Below are positions 25,369 through 36,199 of a DNA stretch of 64,000 nt, piece after piece. Each line of letters begins with the position of its first letter. The first letter of the stretch is position 1. Origin of the DNA: Hyphomicrobium sp. (GTDB taxonomy: Bacteria; Pseudomonadota; Alphaproteobacteria; Rhizobiales; Hyphomicrobiaceae); the NCBI GenBank assembly GCA_030148425.1, contig JASBTM010000016.1:1-64000 (forward strand). The letters run 5' to 3'. The notes below the pieces were generated by a model. That model was given only the letters and a program-made list of their open reading frames with translations, had not been told where the DNA came from and did not search any database. Both the position numbers and the translations under genes were made by a program.

Positions 25369-26643
25369 TCAATGGCCTGCCCAGCGCTTGAAGATCAACG
25401 ACGCGTTGACGCCGCCGAAGCCGAAGCCGTTCGAAAGCACGTATTCGACTTCGGCTTTGCGAGCCTCCGGACCGATGAGATCGAGACCTTCGGCTTCCGG
25501 ATCGGGAGCCGAAAGATTGAGCGTCGGCGGCAACACGCCGTCGCGAAGCGCAAGAACCGAAAAGACGGCTTCGAGACCGCCCGCCGCGCCGAGAAGATGC
25601 CCCGTCGCCGATTTCGTCGATGAAATCGCCGCGCTGCGCCCGTTGCCAAATAAAGCCTTCATGGCCGCGAGCTCGCCCGCATCACCGACCTGCGTCGATG
25701 TCGCGTGGGCGTTGAGATAACCGATCTGATCGGGAGTGATGTCGGCCATGGCGAGCGCCCGCCGCATCGCGCGAAGCGCGCCGTTGCCATCGGGCGGGCC
25801 CGACGTCAAATGATAGGCATCCGCGCTCGTTCCATATCCGACGAGTTCGACAATCGGCGTCGCACCGCGCGCCTCGGCGTGCTCTAGCGTTTCAATCACG
25901 AGCATGCCCGCGCCTTCGCCCATCACGAAGCCGTCGCGCGCTTGATCGAACGGCCGCGAAGCTTTCGCGGGCTCATCGTTGAAGCCCGTCGATAAGGCAC
26001 GCGCCGCCGCGAAGGCCCCGAGCGCAACCCGGTTGATGCAAGCTTCCGCGCCGCCGCAAACCGCGATGTCGGCTTCGCCGCTCCGGATCAGACGCAGGCC
26101 ATCACCGATGGCCTGGACACTTGCTGCACATGCCGTGACCGGCGCTCCGAGCGGCCCCTTAAGACCGAACATGATCGACACGTTGCCCGCCGCGAGGTTG
26201 ACGAGAAACGCCGGGACCGTGAACGGCGAGAGCTTCTTCGCGCCTCGGCTATCGACCGTATGAACGGCATCCGTGATCGTCAGAAACCCGCCGATACCCG
26301 AGCCAATGACCGTCGCCGTCCGCTCGCGTGCCTTTTCGTCGTCCGGTGCCCACCCCGCCTGCTCCAGCGCCTGACGCGACGCTTCGACGGCGAATTGAAT
26401 GAAGCGATCCATCTTCTTACGGTCTTTAGCCTGAATGGCCTTACCGGCATCGAAGCCCTCGGGATCTTCGGCGACTTCGGGAACGACACCTGCCACCTTG
26501 CAATCGACGTCCGGAACAGTCGCGTCGTCGAGGCGGCGAATTCCCGATTGGCCCGCGATTAGGCGCTTCCAAGTTGTGTCGACGTTTCCTCCGAGTGGCG
26601 AGACTGCGCCCAATCCCGTAACGACGATCCGCGAGCTTCCCAT
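25369..26643 (-). CDS. Beta-ketoacyl-ACP synthase II-like (FabF family)
   Basis: The ATG at 26641-26643 follows GGGAG; an in-frame TTG lies 12 bases earlier. The 424-residue protein has the FabF catalytic triad and lysine: Cys172 (VTACAASVQ), His313 (LNAHATST), Lys344 (SSTKSATGH) and His349. The GEGAGMLVIETLEHA segment and the C-terminal SNGFGFGGVNASL motif are also present. It condenses malonyl-ACP with acyl-ACP. No acpP, fabG or other fatty-acid genes are adjacent, so this is likely an additional ketosynthase rather than the housekeeping FabF. Its acyl product is unknown. Confidence 0.92.
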   Translation of the reverse strand: MGSSRIVVTGLGAVSPLGGNVDTTWKRLIAGQSGIRRLDDATVPDVDCKVAGVVPEVAEDPEGFDAGKAIQAKDRKKMDRFIQFAVEASRQALEQAGWAPDDEKARERTATVIGSGIGGFLTITDAVHTVDSRGAKKLSPFTVPAFLVNLAAGNVSIMFGLKGPLGAPVTACAASVQAIGDGLRLIRSGEADIAVCGGAEACINRVALGAFAAARALSTGFNDEPAKASRPFDQARDGFVMGEGAGMLVIETLEHAEARGATPIVELVGYGTSADAYHLTSGPPDGNGALRAMRRALAMADITPDQIGYLNAHATSTQVGDAGELAAMKALFGNGRSAAISSTKSATGHLLGAAGGLEAVFSVLALRDGVLPPTLNLSAPDPEAEGLDLIGPEARKAEVEYVLSNGFGFGGVNASLIFKRWAGH

Positions 26644-27071
26644 GTGTTCTCCCAAAACGGCCCCTCTTGATAACTGGTCACGAAAACCGGGCGCACCTTA
26701 CAGAAATCGAGGCCTTCATTAACACGCGTCCTTACATGATCCACGAAATCTAAATTGACAAGCGCACGCCCCGCACAGCGGCCCCACGAGATGCGGTACA
26801 GCCGTTCGAGACGAGGCCGGTACTGTTGCAGTGTTGCCGCGCCAGGTCGCAACGGTACCTGAACGGCCGAATTTTCCAGTGTTCCGTGCGTCTCGCGCAC
26901 TAGGCGGCGGCCCGCTGAGGGCCTATGAAAAGTGGCACAATCGTGATCAGGGGGCTTTTTACTCGTTTAAGTCTTATGCCTCCGGGCACAGGATAAGATG
27001 TAAGCGCCGCAACCGGCCCGAGCCTCGAAGTCGTTATTTTTTGCGTTTGTCTTGTAAACAGAGTTGTTTCC
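26644..27071. other. Divergent intergenic region; no supported gene
   Basis: About 428 bases lie between the FabF-like gene and the GTG start at 27072. A minus-strand frame (26559-26900) overlaps the start of the FabF-like gene and shows no recognisable family. The right end (26940-27060) is AT-richer and probably holds the promoter for the 27072 gene. Confidence 0.4.
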
Positions 27072-27830
27072 GTGAGTAGCGTTCGGACAATCCTTGCAAG
27101 TCTTTTCACAGTCCTCGGGGGCTTCTGCCTTCTTGCGCTGACGACCGGCGCGGGCTTTGCGATTTATATCTGGACAATTACCGACAGCGTGTCGGCCCCG
27201 GCGGAAGCGGCTGCTGTGGTTCGCCCACCCCTTGTTAGGGCCGAATCCACGTCTTCCGTACAATCGAACGTCCCAAGTTTCGCGCCCATCGCCCTTGCCG
27301 AAACGCCTCAGGCTCCGGCAGCCAAGGCTCAGACGTCCCCGGTTCAGGCAATGCCGCGCGACAGCACCGCACCCGTCCGCCAGATAGCGCCGGCACAGAT
27401 TGAAAGCGCCGAAAGCTCTTCGGCGATGCTGACGCGCGCCTGGGCACCCGCTGCAATGCTGGTGCCCACGAAAGACACGAACGAACCCCCGGCGAGAGTT
27501 GTCTCGGATGCAGCGGCACCGAATTTTAACCGCCCCAACAACGTGCTGGCGAGCAACGATCAGACCGCGACCGAACCGCAAGCCGCTTCGACGCCACCGA
27601 ATTCTCCCTCCCCCGCGTACTTCGAGGGCGGAACGCCGCTTGCGGCTGCTCAGACGCCGGATCCTCAAGCGGCCGCGCCGAAGCCGTCTGCCGAAGATCC
27701 GACCGCGCAGCCCGTAAAGACAAAAAAAACCAAGACGACCCGACGCCGACCTGCGAAAGACGACACCGTCGAGAACACGATCAGCAAGGGCTTCGACTCC
27801 TTGCAGAAGTCGATCTCGTCGATGTTCTAA
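27072..27830 (+). CDS. Membrane-anchored Ala/Pro-rich protein of unknown function
   Basis: This 252-residue frame starts at GTG. An N-terminal helix (about 8-35, ILASLFTVLGGFCLLALTTGAGFAIYIW) is followed by nearly 190 low-complexity residues rich in Ala, Pro, Thr and Ser, and a basic end (KTKKTKTTRRRPAKDDTVENTISKGFDSLQKSISSMF) that could form an amphipathic helix. I recognise no domain. The GTG has no clear ribosome-binding site, so the start is uncertain. It is followed 22 bases later by the LprI-like gene, so they may be cotranscribed. Confidence 0.7.
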   Translation: MSSVRTILASLFTVLGGFCLLALTTGAGFAIYIWTITDSVSAPAEAAAVVRPPLVRAESTSSVQSNVPSFAPIALAETPQAPAAKAQTSPVQAMPRDSTAPVRQIAPAQIESAESSSAMLTRAWAPAAMLVPTKDTNEPPARVVSDAAAPNFNRPNNVLASNDQTATEPQAASTPPNSPSPAYFEGGTPLAAAQTPDPQAAAPKPSAEDPTAQPVKTKKTKTTRRRPAKDDTVENTISKGFDSLQKSISSMF

Positions 27831-27852
27831 TTTCCTCTGGGAGGGATGACTG

Positions 27853-28209
27853 ATGCGTTCGGGCGCCATTGTGTTGACGGCCATGGCCGTCGCATGTCTT
27901 TCGGCCACGGCAAATGCCGCGGACTATTCGCCACTCAACTGCGCCAAGGCTAGCTCGCCATCAGAGCGGACAATCTGCGATTCCTACGCGCTCGGCCAAA
28001 GCGAAGCCCGCATGGCAACGCTCTTTTCCGTCGCGACGTCTCTCGTTGCCATGGGCCAGCGCGGAGACCTCCAGGACTCCCAGCGCAAATGGATCGCATC
28101 GCGCGAAGCCTGCGGCAACAACGTCGCCTGCCTCTCTTCAGCCTATGAGCAGCGCATTCGCGCCCTCGACAAAGTGATTGCAGGCATCGCATCGCGCGGG
28201 CCGTATTGA
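27853..28209 (+). CDS. Secreted LprI-family (DUF1311) small protein
   Basis: This 118-residue protein has a GGGAGGG ribosome-binding site and a signal peptide (cleavage after TANAA, about residue 23). The mature part shows the LprI pattern: CAKASSPSERTICDSYALGQSEARMATLF, then QRKWIASREACGNNVACLSSAYEQRIRALD with four Cys that can form disulfides. In Mycobacterium tuberculosis LprI inhibits lysozyme. For the many proteobacterial relatives the role is unproven. Export to the periplasm is expected. Confidence 0.85.
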   Translation: MRSGAIVLTAMAVACLSATANAADYSPLNCAKASSPSERTICDSYALGQSEARMATLFSVATSLVAMGQRGDLQDSQRKWIASREACGNNVACLSSAYEQRIRALDKVIAGIASRGPY

Positions 28210-28315
28210 GCCTTTCGCAAAAGGCCCCATATCAAGGCAAGAACGCGACCGGCGGCCAGCGTTCAGCTTTCGCCGTTGCGTGCCCGCATGCACGTGCGCA
28301 AACTGGAGATGCTTC

Positions 28316-28624
28316 ATGATGAAGTTCCATGCCGCACAGCTCTGCTTTCTAGCAGGCTCGATATTGGCCGTCGGCGCGTCGAGCGCCAAGGCCATCGAAT
28401 GCAAGGAAGATTATCAGATCGTGCAAGGCCAGCCGATCTCGACGCCGTACTGCCGGGACGGGTACCTCGCCCAGGTCGCCCGCGAATACGGTTTCAAGAC
28501 GTCGCCTGCCGCTATTCGCAATAACCCCTCTCGCAAAGAGGAGATTTGTCGCTATATCGGCAGTGACATCCGCGTCCAGGTCGCGTGTTCGGAGGTCATG
28601 CCAACTCCGAGGGATTCGCGCTGA
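28316..28624 (+). CDS. Small secreted protein of unknown function
   Basis: The ATG at 28316 follows TGGAG and gives 102 residues; the frame is open upstream to 28178 but that part overlaps the LprI-like gene. A signal peptide (about 1-27, ending SSAKA) precedes a short mature part with four Cys (IECKEDYQIVQGQPISTPYCRDGYLAQVAREYG...ICRYIGSDIRVQVACSE). The IVQG and YC-x-D-x-LA pattern is shared by many hypothetical rhizobial secreted proteins. No function is known to me. Confidence 0.75.
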   Translation: MMKFHAAQLCFLAGSILAVGASSAKAIECKEDYQIVQGQPISTPYCRDGYLAQVAREYGFKTSPAAIRNNPSRKEEICRYIGSDIRVQVACSEVMPTPRDSR

Positions 28625-28789
28625 CGATTAAGTAAGACGCCGCGATAGCCCGTCCATTTGTGCGGCCTCCGCATCAAATGTCATAGGCCATCGCGACGTT
28701 TTGTTTAGATATCGGCCGAAAGGTCTAGCGGTCTTGTGACGCCCCCGCCTCTATCGCCATCCCGCACAAACGTGAAAGGTTAGTGACCC

Positions 28790-31991
<3,202 letters not shown>

Positions 31992-33098
31992 ATGCGCTCA
32001 TTGACAACGAGCATCGTGGCCGCCGTTTTGATGTGGCTGGCAGTATCGCCCGCCACCGCCGGTCCGACTCTCCTCTTCGAGCCCTCGACGGGAAAAATCC
32101 TTTACGCCGAAGATATCGACGATATCTGGCATCCCGCCTCGCTGACGAAGCTCATGACGGCCTACGTCACCTTCGAAGCGATCAAGAAAGGCGAGATCCA
32201 CCTCACCGATAAAATTCCTTGCTCGCTGCCCGCGACGCTGCAGCCTCCAAGCAAGGTCGGATTGCAGGTCGGCCAAACGCTGACGGTCCAACAGGCGTTG
32301 CAGGCTGTCATCATCAAATCCGCCAACGATGTCACGGTGATGCTCGCGGAAGCCGTATCGGGCAGCGAGTCCGCTTTCATCGAACGCATGAATGTCACCG
32401 CCAAGCGGCTCGGCATGACACACACCAGTTTCGTCAACACCAACGGCCTGCCTGATCCGGGACAGCTGACCAGCGCCCGCGACATCGCCAAGATCGCACG
32501 CGCCGTTGTGAGCGAATACCCCGAGTATGCCGCCTATTGGGCGATGCCCGCGATGCACATCGGCAAGCGCAGACTCGGCAGCCACAATGCGCTGTTGAAG
32601 ACGTTCGCGGGAGCTGATGGGCTGAAGACGGGATTCACCTGCGATTCCGGCTATAACGTCGTCGCCAGCGCCACGCGCGACAACCGCCGATTGATGGCGA
32701 TCGTCCTCGGCGAATCATCAGGCAACGAACGCGCCGTCCGCGCTGCGAGCTTGCTCGAATATGGTTTCCAGAATTACGACTGGAAGCAGCTTTTCAATTC
32801 CTCGACCATCGACACGTACCCGATGGACCCGAATTTCAAGACGGTGATGTCGGTCCGCGATTCGGTGACGGCGTGGGGATGTGGCGGTCACAAGCGCCAT
32901 ACCGCAGGCGGCAAGCACAAATCGAAAAGCAAGCTTGCAGCATCGAAGCAAAAGGCTGCGAAGAAGACCGACGGCGCCCCGGCCGATACGCGCTCGGCGC
33001 TGAAGGGCCCGCAGACTGAGGACGAGCCGAAAGACGCCGCTCCTGCCGAACCCGCGGATCAAGCGAAGCCAGCACCTCAGGCAGCCACGGCCGACTAA
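31992..33098 (+). CDS. D-alanyl-D-alanine carboxypeptidase (PBP5/DacA-like)
   Basis: This 368-residue protein has a signal peptide (cleavage after ATA, about residue 23). The three penicillin-binding motifs are visible: S50-x-x-K53 (ASLTKLM), SxN as SAND (about 110) and KTG (about 212, GLKTGFTCDSGYN). It trims the terminal D-Ala of peptidoglycan stem peptides in the periplasm. The C-terminal 90 residues after the catalytic domain are Lys/Ala/Pro-rich and lack the amphipathic anchor helix typical of PBP5, so membrane attachment may differ. The start follows GAGG at good spacing. Confidence 0.93.
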   Translation: MRSLTTSIVAAVLMWLAVSPATAGPTLLFEPSTGKILYAEDIDDIWHPASLTKLMTAYVTFEAIKKGEIHLTDKIPCSLPATLQPPSKVGLQVGQTLTVQQALQAVIIKSANDVTVMLAEAVSGSESAFIERMNVTAKRLGMTHTSFVNTNGLPDPGQLTSARDIAKIARAVVSEYPEYAAYWAMPAMHIGKRRLGSHNALLKTFAGADGLKTGFTCDSGYNVVASATRDNRRLMAIVLGESSGNERAVRAASLLEYGFQNYDWKQLFNSSTIDTYPMDPNFKTVMSVRDSVTAWGCGGHKRHTAGGKHKSKSKLAASKQKAAKKTDGAPADTRSALKGPQTEDEPKDAAPAEPADQAKPAPQAATAD

Positions 33099-33126
33099 GC
33101 CACCCGGCGGGCAGTCCCTGCTTTCG

Positions 33127-33456
33127 TCAGACGATCAATTCAAGCGGCGCATTCTGGAAGATGCAGCCCGGCGGTTGTGCTGAATCCGGCGGCGATGCCT
33201 GATCCGAATCCGCCCCATCGCCGTCCGCCGAACCGTCGTCGCCCGGGGCTTGTGAGTTCTGGTCAGGCGAGCCGCCATCGGGCTGTCCATCGGCGTTGGA
33301 ATCCGGCGCGGCGTTATCGCCATCGGCATTTTGCGAGAGTTCCATTCCGGCACAACCGAGCAAAATGAGACGCCGGTCGTGCCCCGCGCGCGCATCCGAA
33401 ACGAAAAGCGGCATCGCTATCGCCGCCACCATAAACGCGCCACCAAACCTGGCCAT
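33127..33456 (-). CDS. Small secreted Asp/Asn/Gly-rich protein, unknown
   Basis: From the ATG at 33454-33456 the protein has 109 residues; a longer frame to 33615 is less likely. A signal peptide (about 1-24, ending DARAG) precedes a short Cys-containing piece and about 55 residues of Asp, Gly, Ser, Pro and Gln repeats (NADGDN, NADGQPDGG, SADGDGADSD). The repeats recall calcium-binding DxDxDG stretches but are not regular. No family is recognised. Confidence 0.6.
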   Translation of the reverse strand: MARFGGAFMVAAIAMPLFVSDARAGHDRRLILLGCAGMELSQNADGDNAAPDSNADGQPDGGSPDQNSQAPGDDGSADGDGADSDQASPPDSAQPPGCIFQNAPLELIV

Positions 33457-33627
33457 TCGACATATTTCCCACATTTCGCGGGCCTTTGGCCGCGAAGCTA
33501 CTGAAAAGGCGTTCAGTTTAACCAATCTTAAGCGCGTGCGGAACGCCTGCGACCGCGTCGTGGCGTCGAATTTGCTTTTGCGGACTCCGTAGAATTCGCA
33601 TTCGAGACTTTGCATAGGACTGACACG

Positions 33628-33882
33628 ATGGCATCGCCACCGCGCGCGACGAGTACTCAGGCTGCTAATGGGGCCGACTTCGACTGTACACCACCACCGC
33701 AGGATCTAGGCGCGATGGCCGAGGTCCTGGAAGGTAAGCATGGCTTTTTTGCTGCCGGGATTGCCGATTTCTTCGCGCTGTATCATGGCCAGAAAGGCGA
33801 TGCCGGAAGATCGTGGGCCTGGACCGGCGTCGCCGAACTCGTCCGGACGCGCGAACGCGAACGCCTCGACGACGAAATCTAA
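33628..33882 (+). CDS. Small hypothetical protein
   Basis: An 84-residue frame starts at an ATG with AGGA ten bases upstream. Its core (LGAMAEVLEGKHGFFAAGIADFFALYHGQKGDAGRSWAWTGVAELVRTRE) reads as two helices and has normal coding composition. It resembles short conserved alphaproteobacterial proteins of unknown function, but I cannot name a family. Confidence 0.6.
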   Translation: MASPPRATSTQAANGADFDCTPPPQDLGAMAEVLEGKHGFFAAGIADFFALYHGQKGDAGRSWAWTGVAELVRTRERERLDDEI

Positions 33883-33982
33883 ACCTGAACCTGCCGAGCG
33901 GCCGGCGCACGCAGCGTGTCGCCCGGCACAAACAAAAAATCGGCCGGCTCGCGGCAGGCGAGTCGCCAACGCCCAATAAAAA

Positions 33983-34654
33983 CTACATCGGCGCCGCGAG
34001 TACGAGCGTCCAGAACGACTTGAATTCGGTGTGCTGGTCCTGAACCAGCGCGATGCCCATGTGAACAGCGTCGGGCGTCAGCAGATTCTTGTTGTGGCCG
34101 GGGCTCTCTTCCCAGCCCTTCATGACTTCGTTGAAGTTGATCTGACCCGTCCCGACGTTCTCGGCCGTCAAACGCGCCTTGTAGCCCGTGCGCTTTACCC
34201 GGTCCCACGGGTTCGACCCATCCGAACCATAGTGCGAAATGCGATCCCATTTCGCGAGATCACGCGAATGCGATTTTGCAGCTTCGGTGAGTTCCGGATT
34301 GAGCTTCAGCGCCTTCAAACCGAACTTCTTGCGATAGGCATTGATGACATCGCGCGCCATCTCGGCATTGAGCGACGTGCCTGAATAATCGCGGTTCGAG
34401 AGAACGCCCGGCTCTGCCTTCTCATAAGTTCCGGACGGCGCCTTATCGAGCATGGCGACCTGAACGCCGCCGCTGCTACGCGGCGCCGACGGCTCTCCGC
34501 CGAGCCCAACGCTTTTCGAATTCGAAAGGTAGGACGAAGGCGACACCGACGCCGTCGTTTCCGGTTCAGCAAATCCAGAAGACAGATTGGCGGAGCCAAG
34601 GCTGCAACCCGCAAGAGCGGTCACGAGCCCGGCGATGAGCGCAACGCGATACAT
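33983..34654 (-). CDS. CAP-domain (SCP/YkwD-like) lipoprotein
   Basis: The ATG at 34652-34654 follows GGGAG, giving 223 residues. The lipoprotein signal ends in LAGCS (Cys about 17), so the protein should be lipid-anchored. After a 90-residue Ser-rich linker, the C-terminal CAP domain (about 105-220) shows NAYRKKFGLKALKLNPELTEAAKSHSRDLAKWDRISHYG, then AENVGTGQINFNEVMKGWEESPGHNKNLLTPDAVHMGIAL. The His and Glu of the CAP cavity are present. Bacterial CAP proteins are uncharacterised for the most part. Some bind envelope components. Confidence 0.9.
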   Translation of the reverse strand: MYRVALIAGLVTALAGCSLGSANLSSGFAEPETTASVSPSSYLSNSKSVGLGGEPSAPRSSGGVQVAMLDKAPSGTYEKAEPGVLSNRDYSGTSLNAEMARDVINAYRKKFGLKALKLNPELTEAAKSHSRDLAKWDRISHYGSDGSNPWDRVKRTGYKARLTAENVGTGQINFNEVMKGWEESPGHNKNLLTPDAVHMGIALVQDQHTEFKSFWTLVLAAPM

Positions 34655-35015
34655 TTTAGCAACTCCCGGCACGACACGTGCGGCTGACCTCAGCATTGCC
34701 GGAAATCCGTTAACTGGGCGTTAACGCTAACGAAGTGCAAACCCCAGCGCAGCGCGCGCCGACTCAGTCTCTGAGAGCCACTCATGGCACCGGAACCCTC
34801 ACGAACTCTCACTCTTGCCCCGCTGTAATGGTCGCGCCAACAAGGTGTCGCGATTTTGACCGCTCGGCGGCGAAAGGCTGGCGCAGCGGCATTCCGCGAG
34901 CATTTCGACGCCCGTCGACGGGTTGTGGGTCAATCCCGCCGGGCTCTTGGAAGTGCTGGATCAATCATCGAAGTTGTCGAGACAGCGCATTTGATTCGCG
35001 CGGGGAGACCATTCG
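34655..35015. other. Divergent intergenic region; contains paired GTTAAC sites only
   Basis: The 361 bases between the CAP lipoprotein gene and the wHTH-like gene hold the twin GTTAAC motif at 34709-34725 and no supported coding frame. Promoters for both directions should lie here. Confidence 0.4.
34709..34725. promoter_or_regulatory. Twin GTTAAC palindromes upstream of the CAP lipoprotein gene
   Basis: Two copies of the self-complementary hexamer GTTAAC stand 11 bases apart, one helical turn, followed by a partial third (CTAAC). They lie 55-71 bases before the CAP gene start. A regulator site is possible but unproven. Confidence 0.25.
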
Positions 35016-36182
35016 ATGAGTGCAGCCATCGAACATTCCAATTTAACGACCGGAGGAGAGGGATCGCCCCTCCTTACGGTCCGCGACTTGTTGCTTCTGC
35101 GCATTGCCGTCGGAAGCGCGACCCGCGCGGATCTGCAACGGGACGTTGCACCTGTGCTGGCGTCGAAGATGTCGAGCCTCGACTTCCGCCGCTCGGCTGA
35201 GCTGGCCATCAGCACCCTGATCGGCGCGCAGCTGACGACAGAGTCCAAAGGCCGCCTGACCGTCACCGAAAAGGGGCACCGGGTTGCGGAGGCAAGCTTC
35301 GCCGCGTCGCGAGTGTTCCCGGCATCGTGGACTGACGCGAAAGCTGCGCTACTGCTCGGAACGCTTTCGGCCAGCGACACACCGTCCATTCGGAAAGCAC
35401 TCGCACGGCCTGAGGGCCTTGCCGCTCTCATCGTTCAGCATCACTTCGGCAAAATGACCGCGCGCGTGCTGTCGCCCGCCGATTTGCGGTCGGAGCTTGC
35501 GATCATCGCCCTCGAGCGCGCCTTCGGCAACAAGATCAAGACGGGCTTTGGAAAAAACGCCGGCCTTCCGGCGAAGGCCGGCCGGATACTCGCGGGTCAG
35601 CTCTTCCGCTCTCCGCGCGAGATCTCGAGTGACGGGAAGTTGATTGTCCAGCTCGCGTGCGAAATCGTCGGCGCGCGCGAAGGCAGCGTGTCGGCGTTGG
35701 AGCTGGCGCTGATCCGCACCCTTGTCGGCCCGCGCGAAGACAATGCCCGCGCGCAATCCTCTCGGCAGCCGCAGCGCGAAGAGACCGCAAAGCGCGTCGT
35801 CCGCGCGCCGACACCGCGCCCCGCCAACGACCGCCTGCCGCTTGATGAGACCCAGCCCGCGCCACAGCCGCGAGTTGTCTCTCCACCCGACATGCCGGAA
35901 TTTTGTCAGGCTGTTGTTGATGCGGCACGTCCTGTCGCGGAGGGCTGGCCAGGCAACCGGAAGGCGTTTATCTCTTTGGTATGGAAGGCGATTCGCAACG
36001 CGCGGCCCGACTGGGGTTTATCCGAGATTGCGTTCAAAGGAATGCTCGCGGAAGCCCATCGCTCGGGGCAGCTCGAACTGGCGACCGCTGATCTCAAAGA
36101 CGGTCGCGATCTCAAATCGCTCGAGGATTCTAAAATCCTCTACAAAAACACTGTCTGGCACTTTGTGCGCGTTCAAGATTGA
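35016..36182 (+). CDS. Protein with two winged-helix-like ends, partner of the HerA-type ATPase
   Basis: This 388-residue protein starts at an ATG with GGGAG nearby. Residues about 20-95 (LLTVRDLLLLRIAVGSATRADLQRDV..., GRLTVTEKGHRVAEA) look like a winged helix. Residues about 100-240 are helical with SPADLRSELAIIALERAFG. A disordered Pro/Arg-rich linker (about 243-290) leads to a C-terminal domain (FCQAVVDAARPVAEGWPGNRKAFISLVWKAI...LSEIAFKGMLAEAHRSGQLELATADLKD...VWHFVRV) of winged-helix type. I do not recognise a named family. The stop lies next to the start of the ATPase gene, so the two are coupled and probably form one complex. Confidence 0.8.
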   Translation: MSAAIEHSNLTTGGEGSPLLTVRDLLLLRIAVGSATRADLQRDVAPVLASKMSSLDFRRSAELAISTLIGAQLTTESKGRLTVTEKGHRVAEASFAASRVFPASWTDAKAALLLGTLSASDTPSIRKALARPEGLAALIVQHHFGKMTARVLSPADLRSELAIIALERAFGNKIKTGFGKNAGLPAKAGRILAGQLFRSPREISSDGKLIVQLACEIVGAREGSVSALELALIRTLVGPREDNARAQSSRQPQREETAKRVVRAPTPRPANDRLPLDETQPAPQPRVVSPPDMPEFCQAVVDAARPVAEGWPGNRKAFISLVWKAIRNARPDWGLSEIAFKGMLAEAHRSGQLELATADLKDGRDLKSLEDSKILYKNTVWHFVRVQD

Positions 36183-36199
36183 AGGCATTTCGGTTCGAA

